64,000 nucleotides of DNA, taken from Dokdonella_A sp963758365. GTDB taxonomy: Bacteria > Pseudomonadota > Gammaproteobacteria > Xanthomonadales > Rhodanobacteraceae. Location of the stretch: the NCBI GenBank assembly GCA_963758365.1, contig CAVWVB010000001.1, positions 186,001-250,000 on the forward strand. Direction: 5' to 3'. Position numbers and translations under genes: made by a program. This document shows, one piece after another, positions 8,246-17,981 of the stretch. Positions within the stretch are counted from its first letter, which is position 1, and every line of letters starts with the position of its first letter. The notes under the pieces are model-generated. The model saw only the letters and a list, made by a program, of their open reading frames with translations. It did no database searches and had not been told where the DNA came from.

Positions 8246-11200
8246 TCAGGCGTTCGGTTCACCCAGGGCCTGGCGCCTGCGCAACGCGCGATCGCGCAGG
8301 AATGCCAGGCACTGGTCGGCCGGCAGCGGAAACGCGAGCCAGTGACCCTGGACCTCATCGCAATCCTGTTCACGCAGGTATTCGACCTGTTCGGCACGTT
8401 CCACGCCCTCGGCGATGACGTTGAGGCCGAGCGAATGCGCCATCGTGATCACGGTCGCGGTGATGGCCTCGTCGTCCGGATCGGTCGTGATGTCGCCGAC
8501 GAACTCCTTGTCGATCTTGAGCGCATCGATCGGCAGCCGCTTGAGATAGCTCAGCGATGAATAACCGGTTCCGAAATCGTCGATCGCGAGGGTCACGCCG
8601 ATCGCCTTGAGGCGGCGCAGGGTCGTGATCGACTGTTCGGCGTTGGCCATGACCATGCTCTCGGTCAGCTCCAGTTCGAGCAGGTTCGGTGCGATGTCGT
8701 GCTCGGCGAGCACGTCGCAGAGGCGGCGGATCAGGTCGCCGCGCAGCAGCTGCGCCACCGAGACGTTGATCGACATGGTGATGTCATGGATGCCCTCGTC
8801 GCGCCAGCGCGCGAGCTGGGCGCATGCCTGGGCCACGACCCAGTCTCCGATCTCGATGATCAGGCCGGTTTCCTCGGCGATCGGGATGAAAACGCCGGGC
8901 GAGATATTGCCGAGGTCGCCGCTGCTCCAGCGCAGCAGCGCCTCGACGCCGGTGATGCGCTCGTCGAGCAGCGACAGCTTGGGCTGATAGACGAGCGACA
9001 TCTCGTTGCGCTCGAGGGCCTTGCGCAGCGCGGTGACCATGGTCGCGCGCAGGCGCGCGGCCGCATCCATCGCTTCGGTATAGACCATCCAGGTCTTGCG
9101 GCCGTGTTCCTTGGCCTGATACATCGCGGTGTCCGCGAACTTGAGCAGGTCGCTCGGCAATTGGCCGTGATCCGGATGCAGGCTGATGCCGATCGACGGT
9201 GAAATCACCACTTCCTGGCCATTGTCGAGTTCGAGCGGCTCCTCGAACGCGGCGATGATCTTCTCCGCGACGCGTTCCGCCTCGATCACGTTGCTGATGT
9301 TCTCGAGCACCACGGTGAACTCGTCGCCGCCCAGGCGGGCGACCGAATCACCCTCGCGCACGACCTGGCGCAGCCGGCTGCCGGCCGCCTTGAGCATGCG
9401 GTCACCGGCTGCGTGGCCCATCGAATCGTTGACGTGCTTGAAGCGATCGAGGTCGAGAAACAGGACCGCCACCTTGCGCGCGCTGCGGCGCGCGCGAATG
9501 ATCGCGTGGCCGATGCGTTCGCTGAGCAGGGTCCGGTTCGGCAAACCAGTCAGCGCATCGTAGTTGGCGAGATAGCGCAATTCCTGCTCGGTCCGCTTGC
9601 GGTCGGTGATATCCGAGGTGACGCTGACGAAATGGGTGCGCACGTCGTTCGCATCGCGGACTTCCGAAACCTGGATCCAGCTCAGGAACTCCTCGCCGTT
9701 CTTGCGCCGCTGCCAGAGCTCGCCGCTCCAGTGTCCACTGCGCGTGAATGCTTCGCGCATCGCCATGTAGTGCTCGAGCGGATGCTGCGAACAGTTGAGG
9801 ATGGCCGCCGAACGCCCGATCACTTCGTCCTGCCGCCAGCCGGTGATCTTCGCGAATGCCGGGTTGACGGTGAGGAAACGGAACTCGAGGTCGGTCACCG
9901 CGACCGCCTCGCTCATGCTGCGGATGACCTCATGGGCGATGCGGCGTTCGTGTTCGGCCTCGCGGGTCAGGGTCACGTCGCGCGCGGTGCCGCACATGCG
10001 CAGCGGCTGGCCATCGGCGTCGCGTTCGACGATCCTGCCGCGCGTGAGCGACCACACCCATTCGCCCTTGCGGTTGCGCAAACGGTGTTCGGATTCGAAA
10101 TTGTCGGTGATGCGATCGATGTGCCGCTCGATCTGCTGTTGCACGAACGGTAGATCGTCCGGATGCATGTGCTCGCGGAACCAGTCGTACGAGCGCTCGA
10201 TCGTCTGCCGTGATCCGCGCTCGAACAGCTTGCCGGCTCCGGTCACGACGACCCGTTCGTTGACCATGTCCCAGTCCCAGAAATCGTCGCCAGAGCCCCA
10301 CAGGGCCAGGCGCAGGCGGTCCTCGCGCTCCTTGAGGTCGATATGGTGGAGGCGCCCCTCGCGCTGGCGGCGCCGGTGCGCGCGCCAGGCATAGAGCAGC
10401 CCGATGCCGCCGAGCAGCAGGTACAGCGCGCGCGCCGCGAGGCTGTCCCACCAGGGCGGCGTGACGCGCAGGACCAGCCGCGCCGCCTGGTCGTTCCAGT
10501 AGCCGTCGTGATTGCTCGCGCGCACCTTGAACGTGTAGGTACCGGCCGACAGATTCGTGTAGGTCGCGTCATGGCGCGTGCCCGCATCGATCCAGGTGTC
10601 GTCGAATCCCTCGAGCTGATAGACGAAGCGGTTGCGCTCGGGTGCGGTGAAATCCATCGCCGCGAACTCGAAGCGCACGATGCGTTCGGCCATGGCCATG
10701 TTCACGACGTTGCTGTCGCCCTGCAGCGGCGTTTCCTTCGGACCGACCCGGACCGACGTGAACACGACCGGAGCCGGATAGCGGCTGCCGACGATCGCCT
10801 GCGGCAGGAACAGGTTGAGTCCATTGACGCCGCCGAACGCCACCTGCCCGTCGCGCAGCAAGGCGACCGCGCCGCCGTTGTATTCCATGCCCTGCAGGCC
10901 GTCGGCGAGCGCGAACGCGTGGAACGATTCGGTGGTGCGATCGAACGAGGCGATGCCGCGGTTGGTGGTCAGCCAGAGCCGCCCCGCCGCGTCGGCCGCA
11001 ATCGCGTACACGGTGGGCCCGGGCAGGCCGGAGCCGGTCAGCCAGCGCGTGAAGCGCGCGCCCGTCGCATCGATCGCGTCCAGGCGGTTGAGGCCGGCCT
11101 GGGTGCCGATCCAGAGCTGACCGTCCGGGGTTTCATGGATCGCGCGCACCAGGTTGCTCGACAGCGACCGCGGTTCGCCGCGCTGGCTACCGAACACGCG

Positions 11201-12820
11201 GATCTCGTGACTTGCCGGATCGATCAGATTCAGCCCCTGCATGTTCCCGGACCAGATCCGGCCCAGATGATCCTCGTACAGCGCAAGCACGCGGTCGTCG
11301 GAGAGGCCGCCGATCGCGTTCGCGGATGCATCCCGACGGTAGACGGTCCAGCTCGCCGATGGCGGGTCGTACCGTGCGAGGCCACCCCGTGTAGTGCCGA
11401 TCCAGAGGCTGCCATCGTCGGCAGCGGCAAGCGCGCGCACGTTGCTGTCGATCAGGCCATGCCGGCCGCTCGGGTCGCGCGGCAGGAATCTCGCCGCGCG
11501 CCGCGCCGGATCGAACAGGCCGACGCCCTTGTTGGTACCGATCCAGATCTCGCCGTGCGCCGCGGACGCGAACGCATGAACCACGAGCGGCTGTTCGGGC
11601 GCATCGTCGTCGAGATCCTGCGTGGCCAGATCGCGGAAATGGTCGAATCGGTTCTCGCGGATTTCGTAGCGCTTGAGACCGTCGTCGGTACCTAGCCAGA
11701 GGTCGCCTGCGGCGTCCTGGTAGACCGCGCGCACGTAGTTGCCCGCGACCTCGGCGTGGGTCGTGTCGTCCTCGGCGACAAAATGGAACGCGGCGCCTCC
11801 CGGATCGACCTTGGCGATGCCGCGTTCATGGGTGCCGACCCAGAGCAGGCCGGAGCGATCGATGTCCAGGAGCGTGACCACCGCTTCGGGCAGCATGCCG
11901 GCGACCGGGCCGGGTTTCAGCCAGCTGGTCTCGCCAAGTCCCGGATCGAACACGGCCAGGCCTTCCAGCGGCACCGCGAACCAGAAACGGCCATGCGCGT
12001 CCTCGGCCATCGCGGTGATCGTGCGGGCCTCCGCGTTCGGCCAGATCCGCGAGACACTGCCGTCCCCGGCAACGCGCCAGGCGCCGTCGGCGGTGCCGAC
12101 GACCATGCGCCCCGAGTGGTCCTGCAGCAGCGCGCGCGCATCGGCAATCTGCGCGCCAGCGATCCGTTCGGGCGTGTCCGCGTCGGCGGCGAGGCGCAGC
12201 AGCCCGCCGGAGCTGGCAATCCAGACACTGCCGTCGCTGCCGCGGCGCAGCTGGCGTATCAGAGTGCGCGTCTCGCCGCCGGACGGGATCGGAATGGACC
12301 GCAACGTGCGGCCGCTCGCGCAGTCGATCAGGGTCAGCTCGGCGTTGCCACCGACCCAGAGACCGCGCTTGGGATCGAACAGCAGGGCCTGCACGCTGGC
12401 CGTCTCGCCGCGGCCGTAGTCGACCCGCTCGAAGTCGTCCGACCAGGCGCGTCGCCGGCTCAGGCCCGCGCCGAACGTGCCGACCCAGAGCGAGCCCTCG
12501 TTGTCCTCGGCCAGCGCTGATATCAGGCCCTGCGGTGCGCTGCCGCTGTCGTCGCCGAGGTGCGCGTAGTTGACGAACGTATAGCCGTCGAAGCGCTGCA
12601 GGCCGCTGTCGGTTCCGATCCAGATGAATCCACTGCGATCCTGCAGGAACGCACTGATCGTGTTCTGGGCGAGACCGTGTTCGGCACTGATGGTCTGGAA
12701 ATAGAAATCGCGTCGGATCGCCTCGCCGTGAGCCAGCGTCGCCAGCGCGAGGCCGACGAGCAACAGCCCGAACCGCCGGCAGAAACGCGAGCGGCCCGAC
12801 GGCAACGCGAAACTCGGCAT
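8246..12820 (-). CDS. Beta-propeller sensor diguanylate cyclase/phosphodiesterase (PAS-PAS-GGDEF-EAL)
   Basis: 1524 residues. Signal peptide 1-32; periplasmic two-component-regulator propeller repeats ~40-690 (repeated G-x-LWIGT, beginning with ISAEHGLAQNTISAFLQD); Y_Y_Y domain ~700-785 (YQLEGFDDTW, AGTYTFKVRASN); membrane helix ~795-815; two PAS domains ~830-1070; GGDEF ~1080-1240 with intact RLGGDEF; EAL ~1255-1510 with GVEALLRW, DDFGTGYSSLSYL and KIDKEFV. Both c-di-GMP synthesis and hydrolysis motifs are intact, so it is probably bifunctional and switched by an outside ligand. The propeller with Y_Y_Y resembles carbohydrate-sensing hybrid sensors, but no ligand can be named. The gene lies between the zapB-like gene and ygfB. 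Confidence 0.93.
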   Translation of the reverse strand: MPSFALPSGRSRFCRRFGLLLVGLALATLAHGEAIRRDFYFQTISAEHGLAQNTISAFLQDRSGFIWIGTDSGLQRFDGYTFVNYAHLGDDSGSAPQGLISALAEDNEGSLWVGTFGAGLSRRRAWSDDFERVDYGRGETASVQALLFDPKRGLWVGGNAELTLIDCASGRTLRSIPIPSGGETRTLIRQLRRGSDGSVWIASSGGLLRLAADADTPERIAGAQIADARALLQDHSGRMVVGTADGAWRVAGDGSVSRIWPNAEARTITAMAEDAHGRFWFAVPLEGLAVFDPGLGETSWLKPGPVAGMLPEAVVTLLDIDRSGLLWVGTHERGIAKVDPGGAAFHFVAEDDTTHAEVAGNYVRAVYQDAAGDLWLGTDDGLKRYEIRENRFDHFRDLATQDLDDDAPEQPLVVHAFASAAHGEIWIGTNKGVGLFDPARRAARFLPRDPSGRHGLIDSNVRALAAADDGSLWIGTTRGGLARYDPPSASWTVYRRDASANAIGGLSDDRVLALYEDHLGRIWSGNMQGLNLIDPASHEIRVFGSQRGEPRSLSSNLVRAIHETPDGQLWIGTQAGLNRLDAIDATGARFTRWLTGSGLPGPTVYAIAADAAGRLWLTTNRGIASFDRTTESFHAFALADGLQGMEYNGGAVALLRDGQVAFGGVNGLNLFLPQAIVGSRYPAPVVFTSVRVGPKETPLQGDSNVVNMAMAERIVRFEFAAMDFTAPERNRFVYQLEGFDDTWIDAGTRHDATYTNLSAGTYTFKVRASNHDGYWNDQAARLVLRVTPPWWDSLAARALYLLLGGIGLLYAWRAHRRRQREGRLHHIDLKEREDRLRLALWGSGDDFWDWDMVNERVVVTGAGKLFERGSRQTIERSYDWFREHMHPDDLPFVQQQIERHIDRITDNFESEHRLRNRKGEWVWSLTRGRIVERDADGQPLRMCGTARDVTLTREAEHERRIAHEVIRSMSEAVAVTDLEFRFLTVNPAFAKITGWRQDEVIGRSAAILNCSQHPLEHYMAMREAFTRSGHWSGELWQRRKNGEEFLSWIQVSEVRDANDVRTHFVSVTSDITDRKRTEQELRYLANYDALTGLPNRTLLSERIGHAIIRARRSARKVAVLFLDLDRFKHVNDSMGHAAGDRMLKAAGSRLRQVVREGDSVARLGGDEFTVVLENISNVIEAERVAEKIIAAFEEPLELDNGQEVVISPSIGISLHPDHGQLPSDLLKFADTAMYQAKEHGRKTWMVYTEAMDAAARLRATMVTALRKALERNEMSLVYQPKLSLLDERITGVEALLRWSSGDLGNISPGVFIPIAEETGLIIEIGDWVVAQACAQLARWRDEGIHDITMSINVSVAQLLRGDLIRRLCDVLAEHDIAPNLLELELTESMVMANAEQSITTLRRLKAIGVTLAIDDFGTGYSSLSYLKRLPIDALKIDKEFVGDITTDPDDEAITATVITMAHSLGLNVIAEGVERAEQVEYLREQDCDEVQGHWLAFPLPADQCLAFLRDRALRRRQALGEPNA

Positions 12821-12926
12821 CAGCGCGCTCTTCCCAGGGATTGCGTCGAGCCCAGTTTAGGCAAACCCTGCCGCAGGCGCCATGCGCGGGCGCGGGCGCT
12901 CTCGTGAGTCGCCGCGGCGCAGCGGC

Positions 12927-12932
12927 TAGACT
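12927..12932 (+). promoter_or_regulatory. -10 element of a probable leaderless promoter (ygfB)
   Basis: TAGACT followed by 7 nt and the ATG of ygfB at 12940. Upstream at 17 bp is GTGAGT (12904-12909), a weak -35. No Shine-Dalgarno lies in the 7-nt gap. Confidence 0.45.
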
Positions 12933-12939
12933 GCGCGTC

Positions 12940-13503
12940 ATGAGCGGATCGGCGTCCCCCAAAGCAGAGACCGACCATGCCGAGCTCAGCGCGTTGCTGC
13001 GGACGCTGCCCCTGGGCGTGCAAGCCAGCGAGCTGCACGGTTCGCTGAGCGGTTTCCTGTGCGCGGGCGGACGTGCGGGGCCCGATGACTGGATCGGGCA
13101 GCTCGAACTGGCGGCCGACGGTTCGGTCGCGTCGCATCCGTGTCTGCGCGCGCTGCGCGACGCCTGCAGCGCGCAGTTCGCGGGTGCGCAGGCCCGCATC
13201 GACCCGCTGCTTCCGCCTGCGTCCGCGCCGCTCGCGCGTCGCACCGATGCGCTCGTCGACTGGTGTCGCGGGTTCCTTGGCGGTTTTGGCCTGGTCGGCG
13301 CTACCCTGCGCACGCCGCTCTCGGCCGATGCCTGTGAAATCCTTTCCGACTTCGCGACGATCGCGGCATCGCGGTTCGACTGCGACGAGGCCGAAGACGC
13401 GCAGGCATTCAACGATGTGCTCGAGTTCGTGCGTACGGCGAGTGCATGGCTGCATCGCGAGATTCGGGAAGGCGCCCGTGGCGCACCGCGATCGCTGCAT
13501 TGA
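12940..13503 (+). CDS. ygfB: UPF0149 family protein YgfB
   Basis: 187 residues, near the usual length. The UPF0149/YecA fold is recognised by ELHGSLSGFLCAGG near the N-terminus and by WCRGFLGGFGL in the middle. In Pseudomonas, YgfB modulates expression of the amidase AmpDh3 and beta-lactam resistance; here that role is only by homology. The ATG at 12940 was chosen because the frame upstream has no family similarity and TAGACT lies 7 nt before it. It precedes pepP as in the E. coli ygfB-pepP-ubiH operon. Confidence 0.88.
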   Translation: MSGSASPKAETDHAELSALLRTLPLGVQASELHGSLSGFLCAGGRAGPDDWIGQLELAADGSVASHPCLRALRDACSAQFAGAQARIDPLLPPASAPLARRTDALVDWCRGFLGGFGLVGATLRTPLSADACEILSDFATIAASRFDCDEAEDAQAFNDVLEFVRTASAWLHREIREGARGAPRSLH

Positions 13504-13606
13504 CCGCTGCGCGCGTGGCGCCAGCGCGCGCGCTGCCCGTATCGCACCTTCGCCGCGGTCACGGTCGTAGAATGGGCGCAAACCGCAGGCCGGAACCGAC
13601 CCCTCG

Positions 13607-14920
13607 ATGATCGAACCCAGGGAATACGCGCGTCGCCGCAGGCAGCTCATGCGCATGGCCGGCGACGACGCGATCGTGATCGTCGCCAGCGCGCCGCAGC
13701 GCGTACGCAACAACGATGCGCACTACCCGTACCGCCAGGACAGTGACTTCCACTATCTGAGCGGGTTCGGCGAAGCCGACGCGGTGCTCGTGCTGGTGCC
13801 GGGACGCAAGCCCGGCGAGACGATCCTGTTCTGCCGCGAGCGCGATCCCGAGCGCGAACGCTGGGATGGCCCGCGCTCCGGCACCGACGGCGCCGTGGCC
13901 GCGTTCGGCATGGACGACGCGTTTCCGATCGACGACATCGACGACATCCTGCCCGGCCTGATCGAGGGGCGCACGCGCGTCTATTACCACTTCGGACGCG
14001 ATTCCGAGTTCGATCTGAAACTGATCGGCTGGGTCAACCGTGTGCGCGAGCGCGTGCGCCAGGGCGCCAGACCGCCGCACGAGTTCGTCGCGCTTTCGCA
14101 TCTGCTGCACGACCTGCGCCTGTACAAGTCGCGCAACGAGCTGCGCCTGATGCGCAAGTCGGCGAAGATCGCCGCCGCAGCGCATGTCCGGGCGATGCGC
14201 GCGACGCGACCGGGCATGAACGAGCAGGCGGTCGAAGCGGAACTTCTGCATGCGTTCCGCAGCGAAGGCGCGGTGCCGAGTTACGAACCGATCGTCGGCG
14301 GCGGCGCGAATGCCTGCATCCTGCATTACCGCGCAAACAATGCGCCGCTGAACGATGGCGACCTGTTGCTGATCGATGCGGGCGCCGAGGTCGATTGCTA
14401 CGCGTCCGACATCACGCGCACATTTCCGGTCAACGGTCGCTGGTCGCCCGAGCAGCGCGCGTTGTACGACATCGTGCTCGCTGCCCAGCTCGCCTCGATC
14501 GAGGAGGTGCGCGCCGGACGCACGTTCGACGCCTACCACGATGCGGCCGTGCGCCGGATCACGCGCGGACTGTGCCGGCTCGGACTGCTGTCGGGCAGTG
14601 TCGAGAAGAACCTGCGCGAGCATTCCTATCGACGCTTCTACATGCACAAGACCGGCCACTGGCTCGGCCTCGACGTGCACGACGTCGGCGACTACCGCGT
14701 CGACGGCGAGTTCCGCGTGCTCGAACCCGGCATGGTGGTCACGGTCGAGCCCGGCATCTACATCGCGCCCGATCAGAAAGGCGTGCCCGCGCGGTTTCGC
14801 GGCATCGGCATCCGCATCGAGGACGACGTGGTCGTGACCAGAGGCGATCCGGACGTGCTCTCGAAGGGCGCACCGAAGGATCCCGATGCGATCGAGGCAT
14901 TGATGGCAGGCCGGCGGTGA
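13607..14920 (+). CDS. pepP: Xaa-Pro aminopeptidase P
   Basis: 437 residues, standard size. Removes N-terminal residues preceding proline, cytoplasmic. N-terminal AMP_N domain (1-~165; FHYLSGFGEADAVLVL), then a pita-bread metallopeptidase domain with all five ligands of the dinuclear Mn site: Asp in LLIDAGAE, Asp in SDITRTFPVNG, His in HKTGHWLGLDVHD, Glu in TVEPGIY and Glu in GIRIEDDV. TAGAAT at 13567 may be its -10. The stop overlaps the GTG start of the next gene by 4 nt, so the two are translationally coupled. Confidence 0.95.
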   Translation: MIEPREYARRRRQLMRMAGDDAIVIVASAPQRVRNNDAHYPYRQDSDFHYLSGFGEADAVLVLVPGRKPGETILFCRERDPERERWDGPRSGTDGAVAAFGMDDAFPIDDIDDILPGLIEGRTRVYYHFGRDSEFDLKLIGWVNRVRERVRQGARPPHEFVALSHLLHDLRLYKSRNELRLMRKSAKIAAAAHVRAMRATRPGMNEQAVEAELLHAFRSEGAVPSYEPIVGGGANACILHYRANNAPLNDGDLLLIDAGAEVDCYASDITRTFPVNGRWSPEQRALYDIVLAAQLASIEEVRAGRTFDAYHDAAVRRITRGLCRLGLLSGSVEKNLREHSYRRFYMHKTGHWLGLDVHDVGDYRVDGEFRVLEPGMVVTVEPGIYIAPDQKGVPARFRGIGIRIEDDVVVTRGDPDVLSKGAPKDPDAIEALMAGRR

Positions 14921-16320
14921 GACCGACGCGCGCGTTGCTGATCGTTCTGGCCGGATTGCCTGGCGCGCACGCAGAGGCCGCGGAGACGCTTCGCTATGGA
15001 TTGTTCGGCGATCTGCACCTGGCGCGGCCGGCGACCGCGATCACCCACGCCGCGCTGCTGTTCTCGGATCTGGATGGCTGGACATCACGCCAGGACGGCC
15101 TTGCCGCGGGCCTGGCCGGTGCCGGAGCGTTCGTGGTCGGCATCGATCTGCGCGCGTATCTCGGAAGGCTGCGTACCATCGGCGAAAAATGTTCGTATCC
15201 GGCCGGGCATGTCGAGGAGGTCGCGCACTGGATCGAGCGCCATGAGGGGGTGGCGAGCTACACGACGCCCCTGCTGGTCGGCGATGGCGCGGGGGCGACG
15301 TTCGCGTACGCGCTGGCTGCGCAGGCACCCGCGGGAACCTTCGAAGGCCTGGTGACCCTGGGCTGGGACGATGCCCTGCGCTTCACCCGGGCCTGGTGTC
15401 CCGGCGATGCGGGCGCGATGACCGCTGCAGCGAAGCCGGGCGCATGGCGCGTCGTTCCGGTGGCGAACCTGCCGCTGTCCTGGTGGCCCCGGCCGTTTGC
15501 ACCCGCTGCGCACCGCGTGGGTCCGGTCGCGGCGCTCGCGCGCATCGTGCGCGTGGTCGGCGCGATCTGGCCGCCGCTCGGGGCAGACAGCCCCAAACAC
15601 GGTCTTGCGCGTACCTATGCGGCGTGGCGCGCGCGCGCGGACCACGCAACGCCGACGCTTCCGGACGACGTGGCCGATCTGCCCTTGACGGATGTGGCAC
15701 CGACCGCGCCGGCGACCGACACCGCCGCCGCGCATCGGGTCGCGATCATCCTGACCGGCGACGGCGGCTGGGCCGGGCTGGATCGCGGCGTCGCCGATGC
15801 GCTCGCCGCACAGGGCATGCGCGTGATCGGCTTCTCGACGCTGAAGTTCTTCTGGCACCAGCAGACCGCCGAGGCGACAGCGACCGCGATCGCGCGCGTG
15901 ATCGCGCATTATGGCGAGGCCGATCCCGACACCCGCTTCATACTGCTCGGCTACTCGTTCGGGGCCAGCCTGGTGCCCGTGGTCGTCAACCGCCTGCCGG
16001 CCGCCGCGCGCGATCGGGTCGCGGGCCTGGTGATGATTTCGCCGGATGACACCGCGGTCTTCGAGATTCATGTCGGCGACTGGTTCGGTTCGAGCCGGCA
16101 CGATGATGCACTGCCTATCGGTCCCGAGATCGCGGCAACCTCCCTGCCGCTGCTGTGTCTGCATGGCGGCGACGAGAACGACAGCTACTGCCTGAAGCCG
16201 CAGCCCGCCAACGTGCACGTGGTATCGCTGCCGGGCGGACATCACTACGATGGCGACTATGCGGCGCTCGGTGCGGCGGCGGTGCGCAATCTGCCCGGGA
16301 CCCCGGCGCGGCGCGATTGA
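14917..16320 (+). CDS. AcvB/VirJ-family periplasmic hydrolase (putative lysyl-phosphatidylglycerol hydrolase)
   Basis: 467 residues starting at a GTG in the overlap with the pepP stop; the first ~23 residues form a signal peptide (VLAGLPGAHA). The N-terminal half (~25-235) is a degenerate alpha/beta-hydrolase-like region. The C-terminal half matches VirJ: ILTGDGGWAGLDRGVA, FWHQQTAEATA, the nucleophile elbow GYSFGASLVP and GGHHYDGDY with the catalytic His. Agrobacterium AcvB hydrolyses lysyl-phosphatidylglycerol in the periplasm, and the MprF-type synthase gene lies 1.7 kb away, which supports the same role here. Substrate is inferred. Confidence 0.82.
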   Translation: MRPTRALLIVLAGLPGAHAEAAETLRYGLFGDLHLARPATAITHAALLFSDLDGWTSRQDGLAAGLAGAGAFVVGIDLRAYLGRLRTIGEKCSYPAGHVEEVAHWIERHEGVASYTTPLLVGDGAGATFAYALAAQAPAGTFEGLVTLGWDDALRFTRAWCPGDAGAMTAAAKPGAWRVVPVANLPLSWWPRPFAPAAHRVGPVAALARIVRVVGAIWPPLGADSPKHGLARTYAAWRARADHATPTLPDDVADLPLTDVAPTAPATDTAAAHRVAIILTGDGGWAGLDRGVADALAAQGMRVIGFSTLKFFWHQQTAEATATAIARVIAHYGEADPDTRFILLGYSFGASLVPVVVNRLPAAARDRVAGLVMISPDDTAVFEIHVGDWFGSSRHDDALPIGPEIAATSLPLLCLHGGDENDSYCLKPQPANVHVVSLPGGHHYDGDYAALGAAAVRNLPGTPARRD

Positions 16321-16487
16321 GCGGGCCGGTCCGAATGGCGGTCCGCGATCGGCGGCCGCCCGGATTCGTGGTTCGGCCGCGCGTTGCGGAGCCGGTCGCG
16401 AAATCGCGAAGCCCGATTCGTCTATGCTGGCGCGGGCTTTTGGAGTGCCGTACCCGTAATCGGGGAGCGGCCCGGAGGGAAACCCGC

Positions 16488-16955
16488 ATGTCGATCGTGG
16501 ATTCTCGCAGAACCGTGCTCGCGGCCCTGGCCATGCTCGGCATCGCCGCAGGGTCCGGCCTTCACGCGGCAACGCTGGAGCAGGATGAGGCGCGCATCGA
16601 AGCGTTGCTGCGGGCCGAGAGGGTCGCCGCGGTCGCACGCGCTGCAGACGCCGCGCGCGCCGCAGCTGCCGCGACGCCGGTGATCGCCGAGGTGGTCGCG
16701 GTACCGGCCACGCCGACTGCCAACGACGACTGGCTCGCGCTACCCGTCGATCACAGCCGGACACTGGACTTCGATGAGCTGGGCCACGCGATCGGTCGCC
16801 GCGTGTCGATCACCACCGCGGGCGGCGAGCGCGAGCATCGCGGCATCGTCAAGGCCGCGGACGCGCGCCGGGTGACGCTGCAGGTGCGTCGCGCGGGCGG
16901 CGCCGCCACCTATTCTCTGCCGCGCAAGCAGGTGGTTCGCATCGACCTGCGCTGA
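16488..16955 (+). CDS. Exported hypothetical protein
   Basis: 155 residues, not recognised. An N-terminal signal peptide (SRRTVLAALAMLGIAAGSGL, then HAA) is followed by an Ala/Arg-rich helical stretch (~32-75) and a C-terminal part (~90-155) that looks like a small beta barrel (GRRVSITTAGGEREHRG, RRVTLQVRRAG, Sm-like in feel). GGAGGG stands 9 nt before the ATG. The next gene begins 9 nt after its stop, so they form one unit. Position between acvB and mprF hints at an envelope role but proves nothing. Confidence 0.7.
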   Translation: MSIVDSRRTVLAALAMLGIAAGSGLHAATLEQDEARIEALLRAERVAAVARAADAARAAAAATPVIAEVVAVPATPTANDDWLALPVDHSRTLDFDELGHAIGRRVSITTAGGEREHRGIVKAADARRVTLQVRRAGGAATYSLPRKQVVRIDLR

Positions 16956-16963
16956 GACGGCTG

Positions 16964-17950
16964 GTGCGCCTGCTCCTGCTCGCCGCTGCGCTGCTCCATG
17001 CGATCGCGATCGTGCGCATGTGGCGCAGTGCGCGCGCAATGGCTGTCGCGATGGCGCTGTTCCCGCCGGTGGCCGTGTACGCGCTCGGACGCTACTGGCA
17101 CGCGCCGCACGACGATATCCGCGTTCCTTTGCTCGCTGCGCTGGCCGCGTTGGGCCTGTACGGGGCCATGGCTGCCGCCGCAGGCGGCGCGTCCGTGCCG
17201 CCTGCGCGCGACGCCGACGTCGCGGCCGCGCGGACGACCGCGCAGATTCGGGGAAACACCGGCGCCGTGCGCGCATCCGCAGTCCCGACCCGGGCCTACC
17301 AGCGCGGGCACGTCGCGATTCCGCTCGCACGCGCGGCGATCGATGTCCCCGCGCACTTCCGCTTCATCGATGCCGCTGCGCTGCGCGCCGCGCAGATGGC
17401 GGGGGCCGACGCATCGCCGGGTACGACGATGATCGGCTGGCTCGTCCACGAGAGCGTGGATCCGGCGTCAGCCAGCGCCTGGCACGTGCGCATCGACTGG
17501 ATCGGTGCGGGGTTCATCACCGACGACGAATTCACCGTGCAGGGCCGCGAGTCGTTGCTCGCGCAGGCGCAGCGTGCGAGCCCGCGGCTGGCGCATGCTC
17601 CCGACGGCGCGCCGCGCGCTTCGCGCGTGGTCGACTATGCGCAGGCGCCGAGTCTGGACATGGTCACGCACGAGGTAACGTGGGCCGAACGGATGGCCCA
17701 TGCGAATCCGCCCGCGCAGGCGCTCGACTGCCACGCAGCGCGCCTCGGTCGGCGTGGCGCGCTGGTCTACTCGATCGTCGACTTCGCGCCGCAACGCGCG
17801 GAACTGTGCCGGCTCGGCGTGCATGTGGCCGCCGCACGCAGCCGCTTCGACCGGGACGAGACCTATGCGGATCATTCACGACTGTTCGATTCGAAGGCCG
17901 CGTTCGATCTCGTTGCGCTCGTGACCGGCACCTTTGCGTTGCCGCAATGA
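16964..17950 (+). CDS. Membrane-anchored DUF2167-like protein
   Basis: 328 residues from a GTG. Two or three hydrophobic segments in the first ~75 residues (RLLLLAAALLHAIAIV, AMAVAMALFPPVAVYAL, LLAALAALGLYGAMAAAAGG), then an extra-cytoplasmic domain. The stretch VAIPLARAAIDVPAHFRFID and later WHVRIDWIGAGFITDDEF resemble the DUF2167 membrane-anchored family. Function unknown. It follows the 155-residue exported protein at 9 nt and converges on the mprF-like gene. Confidence 0.68.
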   Translation: MRLLLLAAALLHAIAIVRMWRSARAMAVAMALFPPVAVYALGRYWHAPHDDIRVPLLAALAALGLYGAMAAAAGGASVPPARDADVAAARTTAQIRGNTGAVRASAVPTRAYQRGHVAIPLARAAIDVPAHFRFIDAAALRAAQMAGADASPGTTMIGWLVHESVDPASASAWHVRIDWIGAGFITDDEFTVQGRESLLAQAQRASPRLAHAPDGAPRASRVVDYAQAPSLDMVTHEVTWAERMAHANPPAQALDCHAARLGRRGALVYSIVDFAPQRAELCRLGVHVAAARSRFDRDETYADHSRLFDSKAAFDLVALVTGTFALPQ

Positions 17951-17981
17951 GACCGCGTCGGCAGGCCTGCGCGGGCGGCCC

